Shown: positions 1-7,739 of the stretch, piece after piece | How positions within the stretch are numbered: the stretch's first letter is position 1 | Layout of the letters: every line of letters begins with the position of its first letter | Source: Ornithinimicrobium faecis | Lineage (GTDB): Bacteria; Actinomycetota; Actinomycetes; Actinomycetales; Dermatophilaceae | Direction of reading: 5' to 3' | Length of the DNA stretch: 64,000 nt | Assembly: GCF_023923225.1 (NCBI RefSeq) | Contig: NZ_CP099489.1 | Location: 372,001 to 436,000, forward strand | Made by a program: the position numbers and the translations under genes | Notes under the pieces: model-generated | Database searches by the model: none | What the model was told of the DNA's origin: nothing | The model's input: the letters and a program-made list of their open reading frames with translations, nothing else

Positions 1-91
1 ACCGGCCGATGCCCAGGGCCGCCTGCCCCGGACGACCAAAGTCCTGGACCGTGCTGAGGGCACCGGCCTCCACCACTGTCAGGGTCGTCAT
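1..91 (-). CDS. pxpC: 5-oxoprolinase subunit PxpC, N-terminal fragment
   Basis: Only the first 30 codons lie in the window; the gene runs off the left edge. The ATG at 91 overlaps the TGA of pxpB (ATGA, 88-91), typical of translational coupling. The visible residues start MTTLTVVEAG and contain TVQDFGRPGQ, the conserved opening of the PxpC/KipA biotin-dependent carboxylase-like family. PxpC works with PxpA and PxpB in ATP-dependent cleavage of 5-oxoproline (pyroglutamate) to L-glutamate. Identification rests on this motif plus gene order. Confidence 0.85.
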   Translation of the reverse strand, partial: MTTLTVVEAGALSTVQDFGRPGQAALGIGR

Positions 92-693
92 GAGGACTCC
101 ACGAAACGGACGGATGCTCCCGGCGCGAGCAGGGCGGGTGGGTCCCGGTCGAGATCGAAGGCATCGACCAGGGCGTGCCCGATCAGCTGCCAGCCGCCAG
201 GGGACTCGCGCGGATAGACCCCGGTGAACTCGCCTGCGAGAGCGAGGGATCCGGCCGGCACCTTGGTGCGCGGGCTCTCCCGCCGAGGGGTGTCCCACTC
301 AAACTTCGTGCCCGCCAGATAGCCGAACCCCGGCGCGAACCCACAGAAGGCGACGGTCCACTGCTCCTCCAGGTGGCGACGAACCAGTTCATCCGTGGAG
401 CACCCCAGCGCGTCAGCCGCGTCGGCGAGGTCCTCGCCGTCATAACGCACCGGCACCTCGACCGGAGCCCCGCTGTGGCCGCTGTGCTCACCGGGCTCGA
501 TCGTCTCCAGTTGTCCTGCAAGGGATCTGAGGTCGGCGTCACGGTCGCCGATCACCAGGATCGTGCGCCCGGCCGGCACGATGTCCAGCACTGGCAGGTC
601 GGCGTCCTGGAGCGCGGCATACTGCGCGAGCACGTCTTCCAGGGAGTCAAACTCCAGGAGCAGGGCGCGCGACCCGCTGGGCAGGATCCGCAT
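88..693 (-). CDS. pxpB: 5-oxoprolinase subunit PxpB (KipI family)
   Basis: A 201-residue protein of the PxpB/KipI family, cytoplasmic and part of the PxpABC 5-oxoprolinase. The start is the ATG at 693 (MRILPSGSRALLLEF), 2 bases after the pxpA stop; the frame stays open further upstream, but that stretch is antisense to the pxpA C-terminus and has no family similarity. The family signature FCGFAPGFGYLAG is present near residue 110, followed by the conserved PAGSLALAGEFTGVYPRESPGGWQ-type region (read in parts). The end overlaps pxpC by 4 bases. KipI in Bacillus subtilis also inhibits the sporulation kinase KinA, which is not expected in an actinobacterium. Length is normal for the family. Confidence 0.93.
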   Translation of the reverse strand: MRILPSGSRALLLEFDSLEDVLAQYAALQDADLPVLDIVPAGRTILVIGDRDADLRSLAGQLETIEPGEHSGHSGAPVEVPVRYDGEDLADAADALGCSTDELVRRHLEEQWTVAFCGFAPGFGYLAGTKFEWDTPRRESPRTKVPAGSLALAGEFTGVYPRESPGGWQLIGHALVDAFDLDRDPPALLAPGASVRFVESS

Positions 694-695
694 GA

Positions 696-1460
696 CTAGG
701 CCGCCGGCGCAAACGGGGCCAGCGGCACGCCCGCTCCCTCCAGGGCCTGCCGGACCTGTCGGGCGATCTCGACCGCGCCGGGAGTGTCGCCGTGCACGCA
801 GATCGAGTCCGGCTGCAGGGTCAGCTGGTCGCCGTTGATGTCCTCGATCGGTTCCCCGGCCGCCATCGCGATGCACCGCCTCGCGATGGCCCCCGGGTCG
901 TGCAGCACCGAGTCCTTCTCCTTGCGCGAGACCAGGTGTCCCTCAGGGGTGTAGGCCCGGTCCGCAAACGCCTCGTGCGCCGTCCGCAGGCCGGCCTCCT
1001 CGGCCAGGCGCAGCACGACCGAGCCGGGCAGTCCCATCAGCACCAGACCCGAGTCGTATGCCGAGACCGCGGCCACCACTGCGCCCGCCTGGGCCTCGTG
1101 GGTCACGATGGTGTTGTAGAGCCCACCGTGCGGCTTGACGTAGGAGATCCGGCCACCGGCCTGTCGGGCGAAGCCGTCCAGCGCCCCGATCTGATAGGTC
1201 ACCTCGTCCTGCAGGGTGGCCGCGTCGATGTCGATGAAGCGCCGGCCAAAGCCGGTCAGATCCCGATAGGCGACGTGGGCGCCGATGGCGACCCCGTTGG
1301 CCACGGCCTGCTGCGTGACGTGGCGCATGATCGAGGGATCGCCGGCGTGGAAGCCGCAGGCGACGTTGGCGCTGGTGACGATCGAGAGCAGTGCGTCGTC
1401 GTCGCCCATCGACCAGCTGCCCAGGCCCTCACCCAGGTCCGAGTTGAGATCAACGGTCAT
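696..1460 (-). CDS. pxpA: 5-oxoprolinase subunit PxpA (LamB/YcsF family)
   Basis: A 254-residue protein of the LamB/YcsF family, the PxpA component of the 5-oxoprolinase. It shows all the hallmark blocks in order: DLNSDLGEG at the N-terminus, NVACGFHAGDPS near residue 33, GAHVAYRDLTGFGRR near 60, KPHGGLYN near 110 and AFADRAYTPEGHL near 170. A strong Shine-Dalgarno (GAGGAGG) lies just upstream of the ATG at 1460. It follows the transporter gene by 10 bases and precedes pxpB by 2 bases, so transporter-pxpA-pxpB-pxpC form one minus-strand operon. Full length and intact. Confidence 0.95.
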   Translation of the reverse strand: MTVDLNSDLGEGLGSWSMGDDDALLSIVTSANVACGFHAGDPSIMRHVTQQAVANGVAIGAHVAYRDLTGFGRRFIDIDAATLQDEVTYQIGALDGFARQAGGRISYVKPHGGLYNTIVTHEAQAGAVVAAVSAYDSGLVLMGLPGSVVLRLAEEAGLRTAHEAFADRAYTPEGHLVSRKEKDSVLHDPGAIARRCIAMAAGEPIEDINGDQLTLQPDSICVHGDTPGAVEIARQVRQALEGAGVPLAPFAPAA

Positions 1461-1470
1461 GTCATCCTCC

Positions 1471-2706
1471 TCAGCCGGTGATCAGATCGATCGCGGGTTG
1501 GATCGAGTTGATCGCCAGATAGATGGTCAACACCCATGCTGCCGTGCCCAGCGCGGCGAGCCACTTCGGGTATTCGTAGCCCTGGAGCAGGTCCCGGCGC
1601 CGCCAGGCGACCCACATGATGACACCGATCCCGACGGGCAGCAGGATGCCATTGAACGCGCCGGCGAAGACGAGCAGCGTCTGCGGGGCGGTGCCGATGG
1701 ACAGATAGAGCACCAGCGAAAGCACGATGAAGCCGACCACGAGATAACTCGTCTGTCGCGCGGTGTTCTTGGTGCTCGAGGTCAGGAACGTGACGGTGGT
1801 GTAGGAGCAACCGATCACACTGGTCAGGGCAGCGGCGGCAAAGATGACGCCGAAGAGCCGATAACCGACGTTGCCTGCAGCGGCCTGGAAGGCTGAGGCG
1901 GCCAGATTGTCCGGGTCCAGAGCGGCACCGGCGTGGACCACGCCCAGGATCGCCAGGAACAGGATGACCCGCATCACGCCCGTGACGATGATGCCCAGGA
2001 TCGCGCTGTTGGTCAGCTCCCGAACCCGGCCCGGGCCGCTGACGCCGGCATCGAGCAGGCGGTGCGCCCCGGCATAGATGATGTAGCCGCCGATCGTGCC
2101 GCCGATCAGCGTGGTGATGGCCAGTGCGCTGAACTCGTCGGGCACCACGGAGTTCTTCAGCGCCGTGCCGACCGGGGGCCCGGAGGTGATGGCCACATAG
2201 AGAGTGAGCAGGATCATCAGGGCGCCGAGCACGACCACGGCGCGGTCCATCGCGATCCCGGCCTTCTTGGACAAGAAGATGCCGAGGGCGAGCACGGCGA
2301 GGATGATGGCGCCCAGCTTGGGATTGATGTCGGTCATGATGTTCATGCCCAGCCCGGCGCCGCTGACGTTGCCGATGTTGAAGACCAGGCCGCCGACCAG
2401 CAGCAGGGCTGCCATGAAATAGCCCAGTCCCGGCAGGCTCGCGTTGCCTAGCTCCTGGGCGCGCTTGCCGGAGACGCCGATGACCCGCCAGACGTTGGTC
2501 TGCACGGCAATATCCACCAGGATCGAGACGACGATCGCGAAGGCGAATGCCGCGCCAAGCTCGACGGTGAAGGTTGTGGTCTGGGTGATGAAGCCGGGCC
2601 CGATGGACGAGGTCGCCATCAGGAAGATCGCGCCGAGCAGGGTGCCCCTGCCGGTCGGGGTGAGGGACTTGGCCTCGGTGGTGTCGGTCGAGGAGTGCTC
2701 GGACAT
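1471..2706 (-). CDS. NRAMP-fold transporter of the 5-oxoprolinase cluster
   Basis: A 411-residue membrane protein with about eleven hydrophobic segments, resembling NRAMP-like transporters such as YcsG found beside pxp genes. The start is the ATG at 2706, preceded by GGAGG. The TM1 region has the NRAMP-type GPGF (about residues 36-39), but the canonical metal-binding DPGN that should follow is absent, and the TM6 MPH motif is replaced by YAGAHRL. Classical Mn/Fe transport is therefore doubtful. From its place as first gene of the pxp operon I infer that it may import 5-oxoproline or another substrate tied to this pathway, but the sequence alone does not show the substrate. Likely repressed through the tandem operator upstream. 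Confidence 0.85.
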   Translation of the reverse strand: MSEHSSTDTTEAKSLTPTGRGTLLGAIFLMATSSIGPGFITQTTTFTVELGAAFAFAIVVSILVDIAVQTNVWRVIGVSGKRAQELGNASLPGLGYFMAALLLVGGLVFNIGNVSGAGLGMNIMTDINPKLGAIILAVLALGIFLSKKAGIAMDRAVVVLGALMILLTLYVAITSGPPVGTALKNSVVPDEFSALAITTLIGGTIGGYIIYAGAHRLLDAGVSGPGRVRELTNSAILGIIVTGVMRVILFLAILGVVHAGAALDPDNLAASAFQAAAGNVGYRLFGVIFAAAALTSVIGCSYTTVTFLTSSTKNTARQTSYLVVGFIVLSLVLYLSIGTAPQTLLVFAGAFNGILLPVGIGVIMWVAWRRRDLLQGYEYPKWLAALGTAAWVLTIYLAINSIQPAIDLITG

Positions 2707-2756
2707 CGTCGTCCTCCGTGTGCGTTCGGAACAACCCGTTGCCGACTGAAGGTAGC

Positions 2757-2796
2757 GATTGTTGAACAATCTGTCTAGACCTGTTGAACAATCTGT
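2757..2796. promoter_or_regulatory. Tandem GntR-type operator between the pxp operon and gntR
   Basis: GTTGAACAATCTGT occurs twice in the same orientation, at 2761-2774 and 2783-2796, 22 bases apart (two helical turns). The first copy lies in a perfect 15-base palindrome GATTGTTGAACAATC (2757-2771). The second contains the shorter palindrome TGTTGAACA (2782-2790). The pair sits in the 112-base gap between the divergent transporter-pxp operon and the GntR gene, so it probably binds that GntR protein as two dimers on one face of the helix. Function is inferred from position and symmetry. Confidence 0.75.
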
Positions 2797-2818
2797 GACG
2801 CGAGGACAGAATGGCGCC

Positions 2819-3469
2819 ATGAGTCGGTCGACGGCGCACGCGGTGAGTGAGCAACTCAGCGACCAGATCACCGAGGGTCGCTATCCACCGGGATCCCGCC
2901 TGTCCGAAGAGGCCCTTGTGGCTCGGCTCGGCGTGTCCCGCAACACGGTTCGCGAGGCTTTCCGCCTGTTGGCGCACGACGGGCTTCTCGTCCACGAGTT
3001 CAACCGGGGCGTCTTCGTGCCGCGGGTGAGCGCCGCTGACGTCCGCGACGTCTATCGTCTGCGCCGCATCGTCGAGCCGCAGGTGGTGCGCGGCCTGCTG
3101 CTCCCCGACCGGCACCGACTCGGCAGGGTGCGCGAGGCGGTGGCGCAGGCCCGTGAGGCCGCGACCGCGGGTGACTGGCCCCAGGCCGGGACCGGCAACA
3201 TGCACTTCCACCGGCGCCTCGTCGCGCTCGCGGGCAGCCCACGGCTCGACGTCACGATGAAGCGCCTGATGGCCGAGTTGCGGCTGCTCTTCGCGGTGAT
3301 CGATGACCCCAGGTCCCTCTACGAGCCGTTTGTGGAGCGCAACAAGGCCCTGCTCGAGCTGCTCGAGGCGGGCAGGTTCGAGGAGGGGGCGGCCTATCTC
3401 GAGGACTATCTGGCCGACTCCGAGGGGTGGATCCTGGCCGCCTTTGAGCGCGCGGAGCAGTCGGCATGA
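2819..3469 (+). CDS. GntR-family regulator with FCD domain
   Basis: A 216-residue cytoplasmic transcription factor. The winged helix-turn-helix spans about residues 8-70 (LSEEALVARLGVSRNTVREA is the recognition segment), followed by an all-helical FCD ligand domain with the family NMHFHRRL motif near residue 128. Later FCD histidines appear replaced (NKALLELL, EDYLADS), so metal binding may be weakened. The ATG at 2819 is chosen because it begins the GntR domain; the frame is open further upstream but crosses the operator. It is divergent from the pxp operon and presumably senses 5-oxoproline or glutamate-related ligand; that is inference. The next gene overlaps its stop (ATGA). Confidence 0.9.
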   Translation: MSRSTAHAVSEQLSDQITEGRYPPGSRLSEEALVARLGVSRNTVREAFRLLAHDGLLVHEFNRGVFVPRVSAADVRDVYRLRRIVEPQVVRGLLLPDRHRLGRVREAVAQAREAATAGDWPQAGTGNMHFHRRLVALAGSPRLDVTMKRLMAELRLLFAVIDDPRSLYEPFVERNKALLELLEAGRFEEGAAYLEDYLADSEGWILAAFERAEQSA

Positions 3470-3825
3470 CGGTCGAAGAGATCGGGATCTACACGGTCGC
3501 GGACCTGGAGTTGGAGCGCGGGCTCGATGAAACCCTCGAGCAGATCCGTGACGAGGGAGTCGTGGGGGCACCCGTGCTGGCAGTCGAGATCCTGTCGCCC
3601 TCCACCCGGCGTCGTGACCTCGTGACCAAGCGCGAGATCCTTCAGCGCCATGGCTGTGCGCACTATTGGGTGCTGGACCCGGACGAGGTATCGCTGCGTG
3701 CCTGGCGCCTCGTCGATGGCCGCTATCAGCTTCATGTTCAGGCTGCCGGTGACCAGGAGGTGCGGCTCTTCGAGCCTGCCAAGCTCACCCTGCGGGTGGC
3801 TGACCTCCTGCCGCCTCGGCGCTGA
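3466..3825 (+). CDS. Uma2-family (PD-D/ExK) nuclease, N-terminally truncated
   Basis: A 119-residue product whose residues about 35-105 match the C-terminal half of the Uma2/DUF820 family: [20 protein letters not shown] carries the PD-(D/E)xK-type Glu and Lys, then [10 protein letters not shown]. Family members are usually about 180-200 residues. The N-terminal half with the first conserved acidic residues is missing, and the first 30 residues do not resemble it beyond MTVEE. I read this as a deletion remnant: the start codon region joined to the internal half. It overlaps the gntR stop by ATGA, so it may still be translated as a passenger. Probably inactive. Confidence 0.6.
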   Translation: MTVEEIGIYTVADLELERGLDETLEQIRDEGVVGAPVLAVEILSPSTRRRDLVTKREILQRHGCAHYWVLDPDEVSLRAWRLVDGRYQLHVQAAGDQEVRLFEPAKLTLRVADLLPPRR

Positions 3826-3872
3826 CGGTGGACCGGGAGATGAGGCGAGGCCACGATGACCAGGACCCTGCG

Positions 3873-4652
3873 ATGACCGGGACGGACACGCCAGCCGGTG
3901 CGCGGGCGGCATACCGATCGGGGTTGATCGCCCCGACCAGTGGTCACGCGAGCGGCTGCACCCAGGCCAACCTGGTCATCCTGCCGCGCGACTGGGCCTG
4001 GGACATGCTGCTCTTCGGGCAGCGCAACCCCCAACCCGTGCCGTTGCTGGACGTGACCGAGCCCGGCTCCCCGCGCACCGAGCTCGCCCGCGAGGCTGAC
4101 CTGCGCACCGACCTCCCGCTCTATCGCGTGTGGCGCGACGGGGAGCTGGTCGAGGAGGTCCCGGACGTGACGGACCTTTGGCGCGACGATCTGGTGTCAT
4201 TCCTCATCGGGTGCTCGTTCAGTTTCGAGCGGGCGCTGCTGGACGCCGGTGTCCCGGTGCGCAACATCGAGCAGGGCCGCAACGTGGCGATGTTTCGCAC
4301 AAACCGGGACTGCCGCCCCGCCGGACGACTCTCCGGCGAGTTGGTCGTCTCGATGCGTCCGGTGCCTGCCGCGCTGGTCGCGACCGCCGTGCAGGTCACC
4401 GGGCGGATGCCGCAGGTGCACGGTGCGCCAGTGCACATCGGCGGTCCGGCCTCGCTCGGCATCGCCGGCCTGGCCAAGCCCGACTTCGGCGAGCCGATCG
4501 AGTTCGAGGATGGTGACGTGCCGGTCTTCTGGGCCTGTGGGGTGACTCCGCAGGCCGCGCTGATGGCGTCGCGGCCGCCGTTCGCGATCACGCACGCGCC
4601 GGGCCACATGTTCGTCACGGATGTGCCGGACGCGGTGTATCGCCAGCCCTGA
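3873..4652 (+). CDS. Putative hydro-lyase, YcsI/DUF1445 (D-glutamate cyclase-like) family
   Basis: A 259-residue cytoplasmic enzyme of the DUF1445/YcsI family, related to the mammalian D-glutamate cyclase that interconverts D-glutamate and 5-oxo-D-proline. Family features are [20 protein letters not shown] near the N-terminus, the [14 protein letters not shown] block, [14 protein letters not shown] and a C-terminal [11 protein letters not shown] followed by [12 protein letters not shown]. The ATG at 3873 is preferred because the family begins shortly before the YRSG block; in-frame starts at 3828 and 3840 would add non-conserved residues. Its place beside pxpABC mirrors ycsF-ycsG-ycsI-kipI-kipA of Bacillus and suggests that it feeds 5-oxoproline metabolism. 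Confidence 0.88.
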   Translation: MTGTDTPAGARAAYRSGLIAPTSGHASGCTQANLVILPRDWAWDMLLFGQRNPQPVPLLDVTEPGSPRTELAREADLRTDLPLYRVWRDGELVEEVPDVTDLWRDDLVSFLIGCSFSFERALLDAGVPVRNIEQGRNVAMFRTNRDCRPAGRLSGELVVSMRPVPAALVATAVQVTGRMPQVHGAPVHIGGPASLGIAGLAKPDFGEPIEFEDGDVPVFWACGVTPQAALMASRPPFAITHAPGHMFVTDVPDAVYRQP

Positions 4653-4660
4653 GTGGGCGA

Positions 4661-5056
4661 TCAGTCCTGCTGCGTCTCGACCTCCACCCACTGCACCAAC
4701 TGAAAGATCACGCCGTTGGGGTCGGCCATCTGAAAGAACCGCTCACCCCAGGGCTCGGTCTCGATCTCCGTGACGATCTGGACACCCTCGGCGCGGAGCC
4801 GCTCACACTCCTCATCGATGTTGTCCACGGTGAACGCGACGAGCAGCCCGTCGGCTGGACCCGCCGCCGAGGCCGGCTTGAAGGTGCTCAGGCCCACCGC
4901 GAGATAGATCAGGTTGAACCCGGCGGACGGGTGGCTGAGGGAGGTGAAGCCCTCAGCAGACATGGCCTCGGTGAAGCCGAGGTGGCGCACGGCCCACTCC
5001 GCCGAGGCGGTGACGTCCTTGACGTTCAGGCTGATGGCGGACTCGGTGAACTGCAT
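4661..5056 (-). CDS. VOC-family (glyoxalase/bleomycin resistance-like) protein
   Basis: A 131-residue VOC-superfamily protein with paired beta-alpha-beta-beta-beta modules. It begins with LNVKDVTASAEWAVRHLGF, has FNLIYLAVG and ends with the typical FFQMADPNGVIFQLVQW. It is probably a small metal-dependent lyase/dioxygenase or a ligand-sequestering protein; the substrate cannot be read. The start at 5056 has a strong Shine-Dalgarno AGGAGG eight bases upstream. It is divergent from a TetR gene, and its promoter carries a palindrome in the spacer, so expression is probably repressed by TetR and induced by a small molecule. Confidence 0.85.
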   Translation of the reverse strand: MQFTESAISLNVKDVTASAEWAVRHLGFTEAMSAEGFTSLSHPSAGFNLIYLAVGLSTFKPASAAGPADGLLVAFTVDNIDEECERLRAEGVQIVTEIETEPWGERFFQMADPNGVIFQLVQWVEVETQQD

Positions 5057-5084
5057 AGTACCTCCTGGTTGTTGCAGTGCTAAC

Positions 5085-5113
5085 TTTATACATAGTACGA
5101 CGTACAACGTCAA
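5085..5113 (-). promoter_or_regulatory. Promoter of the VOC gene with a TetR-type operator in the spacer
   Basis: Read on the minus strand there is TTGACG (5113-5108), a 17-base spacer, then TATAAA (5090-5085): a near-consensus housekeeping promoter 28 bases upstream of the VOC start codon. The spacer contains the 11-base palindrome GTACGACGTAC (5095-5105). A dimeric repressor bound there would block RNA polymerase. The divergent TetR gene starts about 40 bases away, so it is the obvious ligand. Confidence 0.75.
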
Positions 5114-5147
5114 GAGTTTTAGGCCAGGAGGTGTCAGAATCATTCCC

Positions 5148-5924
5148 GTGCCCCCAGAGACCACCGGCAGCGGCGACCCTGACCAGACCCTGCGACTGCT
5201 CTGGCGCGACCAGGTGCCACCGTCTCGGCGGCGCGGGCCCAGGCCCTCGCACTCGGTGGACGACGTCGTGGCCGCTGCGATCGAGCTCGCCGAGGCCGAG
5301 GGCATGGAGGCGGTCACCATCCGCGCTGTCGCGACCCGCCTGGGGATCTCGCCGATGTCGGTCTACACCCATGTGCCGGGCAAGGCTGAGTTGCTCGACC
5401 TCATGCTCGACGGCCTCTATCTCGCGATGCCCCGGCCGCCCTGGCGGAGCCGGCGTTGGCGCACCCGGCTCACTGCAGTCGTCGTGGCCAATCGTGACCT
5501 CTTCCGTGCCCACCCGTGGCTGACCGAACTTGCCTCCCTGAGTCGCCCGCCGCTGGGGCCGGGGCAACTGGCCAAATACGAGCACGAGCTGGCGGCCTTC
5601 GACGGCACCGGGCTGGACGACGTCCAGATCGACGCGACGCTGACCCTGCTTCTCGGGTTTGCCCAGCAACAGACAAGAGCGGAGTATGCCGCGGCGCGCC
5701 AGAGCGCGGTCAGCGGCACCTCCGATGAGCAGTGGTGGGAGACGAACGGCCCTCTGCTCGCCCAGGTGATTGACGCCTCGACCTACCCGCGTGCCACCCG
5801 CATCGGTGAGGCGGCCGGCGCGGCCCAGGGATCGGCATACAGCCCCGACCGCGCGTGGGCGTTTGGGTTGGCGAGGCTCCTCGACGGGATCGGCACCCTC
5901 ATCGATCCCGATGACGCGGGGTGA
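5148..5924 (+). CDS. TetR/AcrR-family transcriptional repressor
   Basis: A 258-residue regulator. The N-terminal helix-turn-helix covers about residues 35-82 (AIELAEAEGMEAVTIRAVAT, then LGISPMSVYTHVPGKAELLD). The C-terminal ligand domain resembles the TetR_C type found in tetracycline-repressor-like proteins. The GTG at 5148 is the best start in the intergenic region, although AGGAGG (5126-5131) is 16 bases away, longer than usual, so the true start is uncertain. Divergent from the VOC gene with the operator between them; likely represses that gene and itself. Confidence 0.85.
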   Translation: MPPETTGSGDPDQTLRLLWRDQVPPSRRRGPRPSHSVDDVVAAAIELAEAEGMEAVTIRAVATRLGISPMSVYTHVPGKAELLDLMLDGLYLAMPRPPWRSRRWRTRLTAVVVANRDLFRAHPWLTELASLSRPPLGPGQLAKYEHELAAFDGTGLDDVQIDATLTLLLGFAQQQTRAEYAAARQSAVSGTSDEQWWETNGPLLAQVIDASTYPRATRIGEAAGAAQGSAYSPDRAWAFGLARLLDGIGTLIDPDDAG

Positions 5925-5975
5925 CCGAGACCACCGCCGTGACCGACGCCAACGACCGGAGGGCAGGATGGCGGG

Positions 5976-6380
5976 ATGAGTGATGACGTGACTGTCCACG
6001 ATCCCGCACAGCCGGTGGCCCTCATTGCCGGCGACGATCTGTCCGACGCCGACCCCACTCCCGGCATGCACCGTCGGCTGGCCTCGCACTCTGAGGGGAT
6101 GTGGACCGGCACGGTCGACACCCAGCCGGAGACCGTGTCCGGGTGGCACCACCACGGGGACCACGAGACGACCATCTACGTCGTCGAGGGCACGATGCGC
6201 CTGGAGTCCGGGCCGAACGGCGAGACCGTCATCGACGCCGGCCCGGGCGACTTCATCCGCGTGCCCAAGGGCGCGATCCACCGTGAGTCGAATCCCGGCG
6301 AGTCGGTGTCGAAGGCCGTGCTGGTGCGCTGCGGCAGTGGGGAGCCGACGATCAATGTCGAGGGACCGGCGGCGAACTAG
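5976..6380 (+). CDS. Small single-domain cupin protein
   Basis: A 134-residue cupin. The first cupin motif is GWHHHGDHETTIYVVEG (about residues 57-73), with the His/His/His/Glu metal ligands; the second is GDFIRVPKGAIHRESN (about 90-105). It is likely a cytoplasmic metal-binding dioxygenase, isomerase or sugar/ligand-binding protein; the substrate is not evident. Shine-Dalgarno GGAGG about 10 bases upstream of the ATG. It is 51 bases downstream of the TetR gene in the same direction and may be co-transcribed with it. It ends 16 bases from a convergent membrane protein gene. Confidence 0.85.
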   Translation: MSDDVTVHDPAQPVALIAGDDLSDADPTPGMHRRLASHSEGMWTGTVDTQPETVSGWHHHGDHETTIYVVEGTMRLESGPNGETVIDAGPGDFIRVPKGAIHRESNPGESVSKAVLVRCGSGEPTINVEGPAAN

Positions 6381-6396
6381 GACGGCAGGTCGGGTC

Positions 6397-7578
6397 TCAA
6401 CTGATCTCCGCTGAGCCCTCAAGACACCGGTCGCAGGCCGTCCTGCGGCGCTGGTGATAGGCCATGGCGGCAGTGAACAGCGCCGCACCCCACACCACCC
6501 AGAGGGTCTCGGGCAGCTCCATCGGCCAGGAGGCTGCGGTGACGCCGCGGGAGATCACGATCCGGATATACATGAACCCGGCGGCAGTCACGAGCACCGC
6601 GACCAGCGAGGCTGGCACCACGGCCAGCATGGGTGGCACGCGCTTGCCGGCGAGCCCGATCATCCAGCGCGGGAAGACCTCTCCCCAGCGCTGGATCAGC
6701 CCGAGGGTGAGGATCGCCCCGAAGAGACCGAACGTCGCCAGGCCCGCTCCCGCCAGCCACAGGCCATCCTCCTTGCCCTCCTGATAGAAGGCCGGGTCGA
6801 TGCCGAGGCTGAACCCCAGGGCCCAGGCCCAACGGGTCAGGCAATAGACGAGCGGCACGCTGAAGGCCACCCAGGTCGCGGGCCGACCGAGGCGCTGCAG
6901 GAGGTGTGAGTCGAGGTGGTCCCGGCGTCCACAGGAGACGCACGCACCGGTGACCGCGCGACGATAGGCCACCGCGGTGAGCGCCCAGGCGACCCCGGCC
7001 AGCAGGAGGACCAGCAGGTTGAGTCGAGGCACCAGGAACAGGTCACTCCAGTCAGCCTCTGCGAAGCCACCGAACAGCTTCCCGATCGCCAGCACTGGTG
7101 CATAGGCGACGACGATGAGGGGGCGGAAGTCCTGGATGACGACGGTCAGCCCGAAGGCGAGGACTCCGCCAAACGTGGGCAGGAGCCACTGGGCCGACTG
7201 GGCTGACTGGGCCGGTCCCCGCGCCCCCCAACGACGAGCCATGAGGGTCCCGGCGACCGCGCCGGCGAGGCCGAGGACGGCGATGACGGGGCCAGCGACC
7301 TCCGGGGTGGTCTTGGCCAGCAGCGAGACCTTGAACGCAAAGTCCGGCTCGGCCATGAGCTCGGGATCGCCCGTGCCAAACGGGAACCCGGACCCGCCGA
7401 GGGCCCAGAAGAGGCCGAGCGCGCCGTAGACGAGGGAGAAGGCGGCGGCGACGTAACCGATCCACTCTGGCCACCGCGCCCTCCAGCCTCCTGAACCGTC
7501 GGCGACCTCGGCGTCAGGCGGTCGATCAGCCACCCACGTGACCTGGCCCTGCTCAACAGCATCTGATGGGTGCGACAT
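6397..7578 (-). CDS. Integral membrane protein of unknown function with two CxxC pairs
   Basis: A 393-residue protein with about nine or ten hydrophobic segments starting near residue 37 (WIGYVAAAFSLVYGALGLFW). A cytoplasmic loop carries CVSCGRRDHLDSH (about residue 215) and the C-terminal tail carries CDRCLEG; these two CxxC pairs could bind metal or form a redox pair. I do not recognise a named family. It is transcribed alone, convergent with the cupin gene and divergent from a two-component kinase gene 161 bases away. Sensor or stress membrane protein roles are possible, but the sequence does not decide. Confidence 0.75.
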   Translation of the reverse strand: MSHPSDAVEQGQVTWVADRPPDAEVADGSGGWRARWPEWIGYVAAAFSLVYGALGLFWALGGSGFPFGTGDPELMAEPDFAFKVSLLAKTTPEVAGPVIAVLGLAGAVAGTLMARRWGARGPAQSAQSAQWLLPTFGGVLAFGLTVVIQDFRPLIVVAYAPVLAIGKLFGGFAEADWSDLFLVPRLNLLVLLLAGVAWALTAVAYRRAVTGACVSCGRRDHLDSHLLQRLGRPATWVAFSVPLVYCLTRWAWALGFSLGIDPAFYQEGKEDGLWLAGAGLATFGLFGAILTLGLIQRWGEVFPRWMIGLAGKRVPPMLAVVPASLVAVLVTAAGFMYIRIVISRGVTAASWPMELPETLWVVWGAALFTAAMAYHQRRRTACDRCLEGSAEIS

Positions 7579-7739
7579 GGTGGAACCTCTCGTGGCGTGG
7601 GGTTGTGCTGACCTCTTCAGCCTTCCCGGCAGGCGCGAGCCGGGCCATCGCCCGATCGGCAGATTTCAGGGGCGGTGGTGGGCGCAACCTCCCCCGTTCA
7701 GCAGATCTGCCGACACGCTGGAGTCGCTAGGTTGATGGC

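Noticed and set aside
1457..3571. 704-codon minus-strand frame spanning the transporter and gntR
   Set aside because: It crosses two real genes and the operator and has a low-complexity translation.
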